Below are positions 54,256 to 54,272 of a stretch of 54,272 bases of DNA, piece by piece. The position numbers and the translations under genes are program-made. Position 1 is the stretch's first letter. Every line of letters begins with the position of its first letter. The stretch is from Nocardia aobensis NBRC 100429 (GTDB lineage Bacteria; Actinomycetota; Actinomycetes; Mycobacteriales; Mycobacteriaceae): NCBI RefSeq assembly GCF_000308375.1, contig NZ_BAFQ01000012.1, positions 1 to 54,272 on the forward strand, in the 5' to 3' direction. Below the pieces are notes generated by a model. The model worked only from the letters and a program-made list of their open reading frames with translations, searched no databases and had not been told where the DNA came from.

Positions 54256-54272
54256 ATCCCGGGCACCGGGCC

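Overview
The window is high-GC actinobacterial DNA, most likely from a mycolic-acid-containing member of the Mycobacteriales close to Nocardia. Supporting this are a mycolic-acid methyltransferase-type enzyme, an almost complete NmtR/CtpJ pair, Lsr2, ClpC1, an F420-type luciferase-like oxidoreductase, an actinobacterial SAM-IV riboswitch, KstR-type operators, and a gene order (ppa, dacB, metalloprotease, tilS, hpt ... ftsH, folE-P-B-K, pan genes, coaX, lysS, lsr2, clpC1) that I recall from mycobacteria and nocardiae. The species cannot be fixed from the sequence. No tRNA, rRNA, CRISPR array, insertion sequence or phage gene was seen.

Layout. 1-5030: an FHA-domain ABC exporter (cut at the left edge), a decayed L,D-transpeptidase fragment, a membrane Ser/Thr kinase with an unusual N-terminal module, and a tiny membrane protein. 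5100-10640: an alpha/beta hydrolase under a KstR-type box, a mycolic-acid methyltransferase homologue, the cobalt/nickel efflux ATPase ctpJ divergent from its sensor nmtR, a YrdB-like membrane protein with its own palindromic operator, and an intact L,D-transpeptidase. 10800-16930: SDR/TetR divergent pair, small membrane and hypothetical proteins, a SAM-IV-controlled cysteine-desulfurase-like enzyme, flavin reductase, crotonase and pyrophosphatase.

17100-21350 is a housekeeping run (dacB, zinc metalloprotease, tilS, hpt). 21351-31167 looks like an accessory insert between hpt and ftsH: LysR, amidase, an SDR/aldehyde dehydrogenase operon divergent from a PucR regulator, DUF2277, DUF1266 and an unrecognised protein. 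31168-42286 holds ftsH and the folate genes (folE, folP, folB, folK), membrane proteins, a diiron oxygenase, and the pantothenate/CoA genes (DUF2520, panC, panD, coaX). 42318-43556 is a cysteine dioxygenase/rhodanese operon preceded by a leaderless Cys-Cys leader peptide that looks like a cysteine-responsive attenuator. 43600-50405 contains lysS, lsr2, an FHA-HTH protein, a KstR-boxed secreted lipase and clpC1. The right end has a PhyH-type oxygenase, an LLM oxidoreductase and a two-component system, with the kinase reaching the window edge.

Themes: (i) sulfur control by RNA at two loci (SAM-IV riboswitch; poly-Cys leader); (ii) two, possibly three, KstR-type operators suggesting recruitment of scattered genes into the steroid/lipid regulon; (iii) short tandem duplications at the 3' ends of three unrelated genes (YrdB-like, LysR, folP); (iv) a partly erased paralogue of the L,D-transpeptidase about 8 kb from the intact copy.
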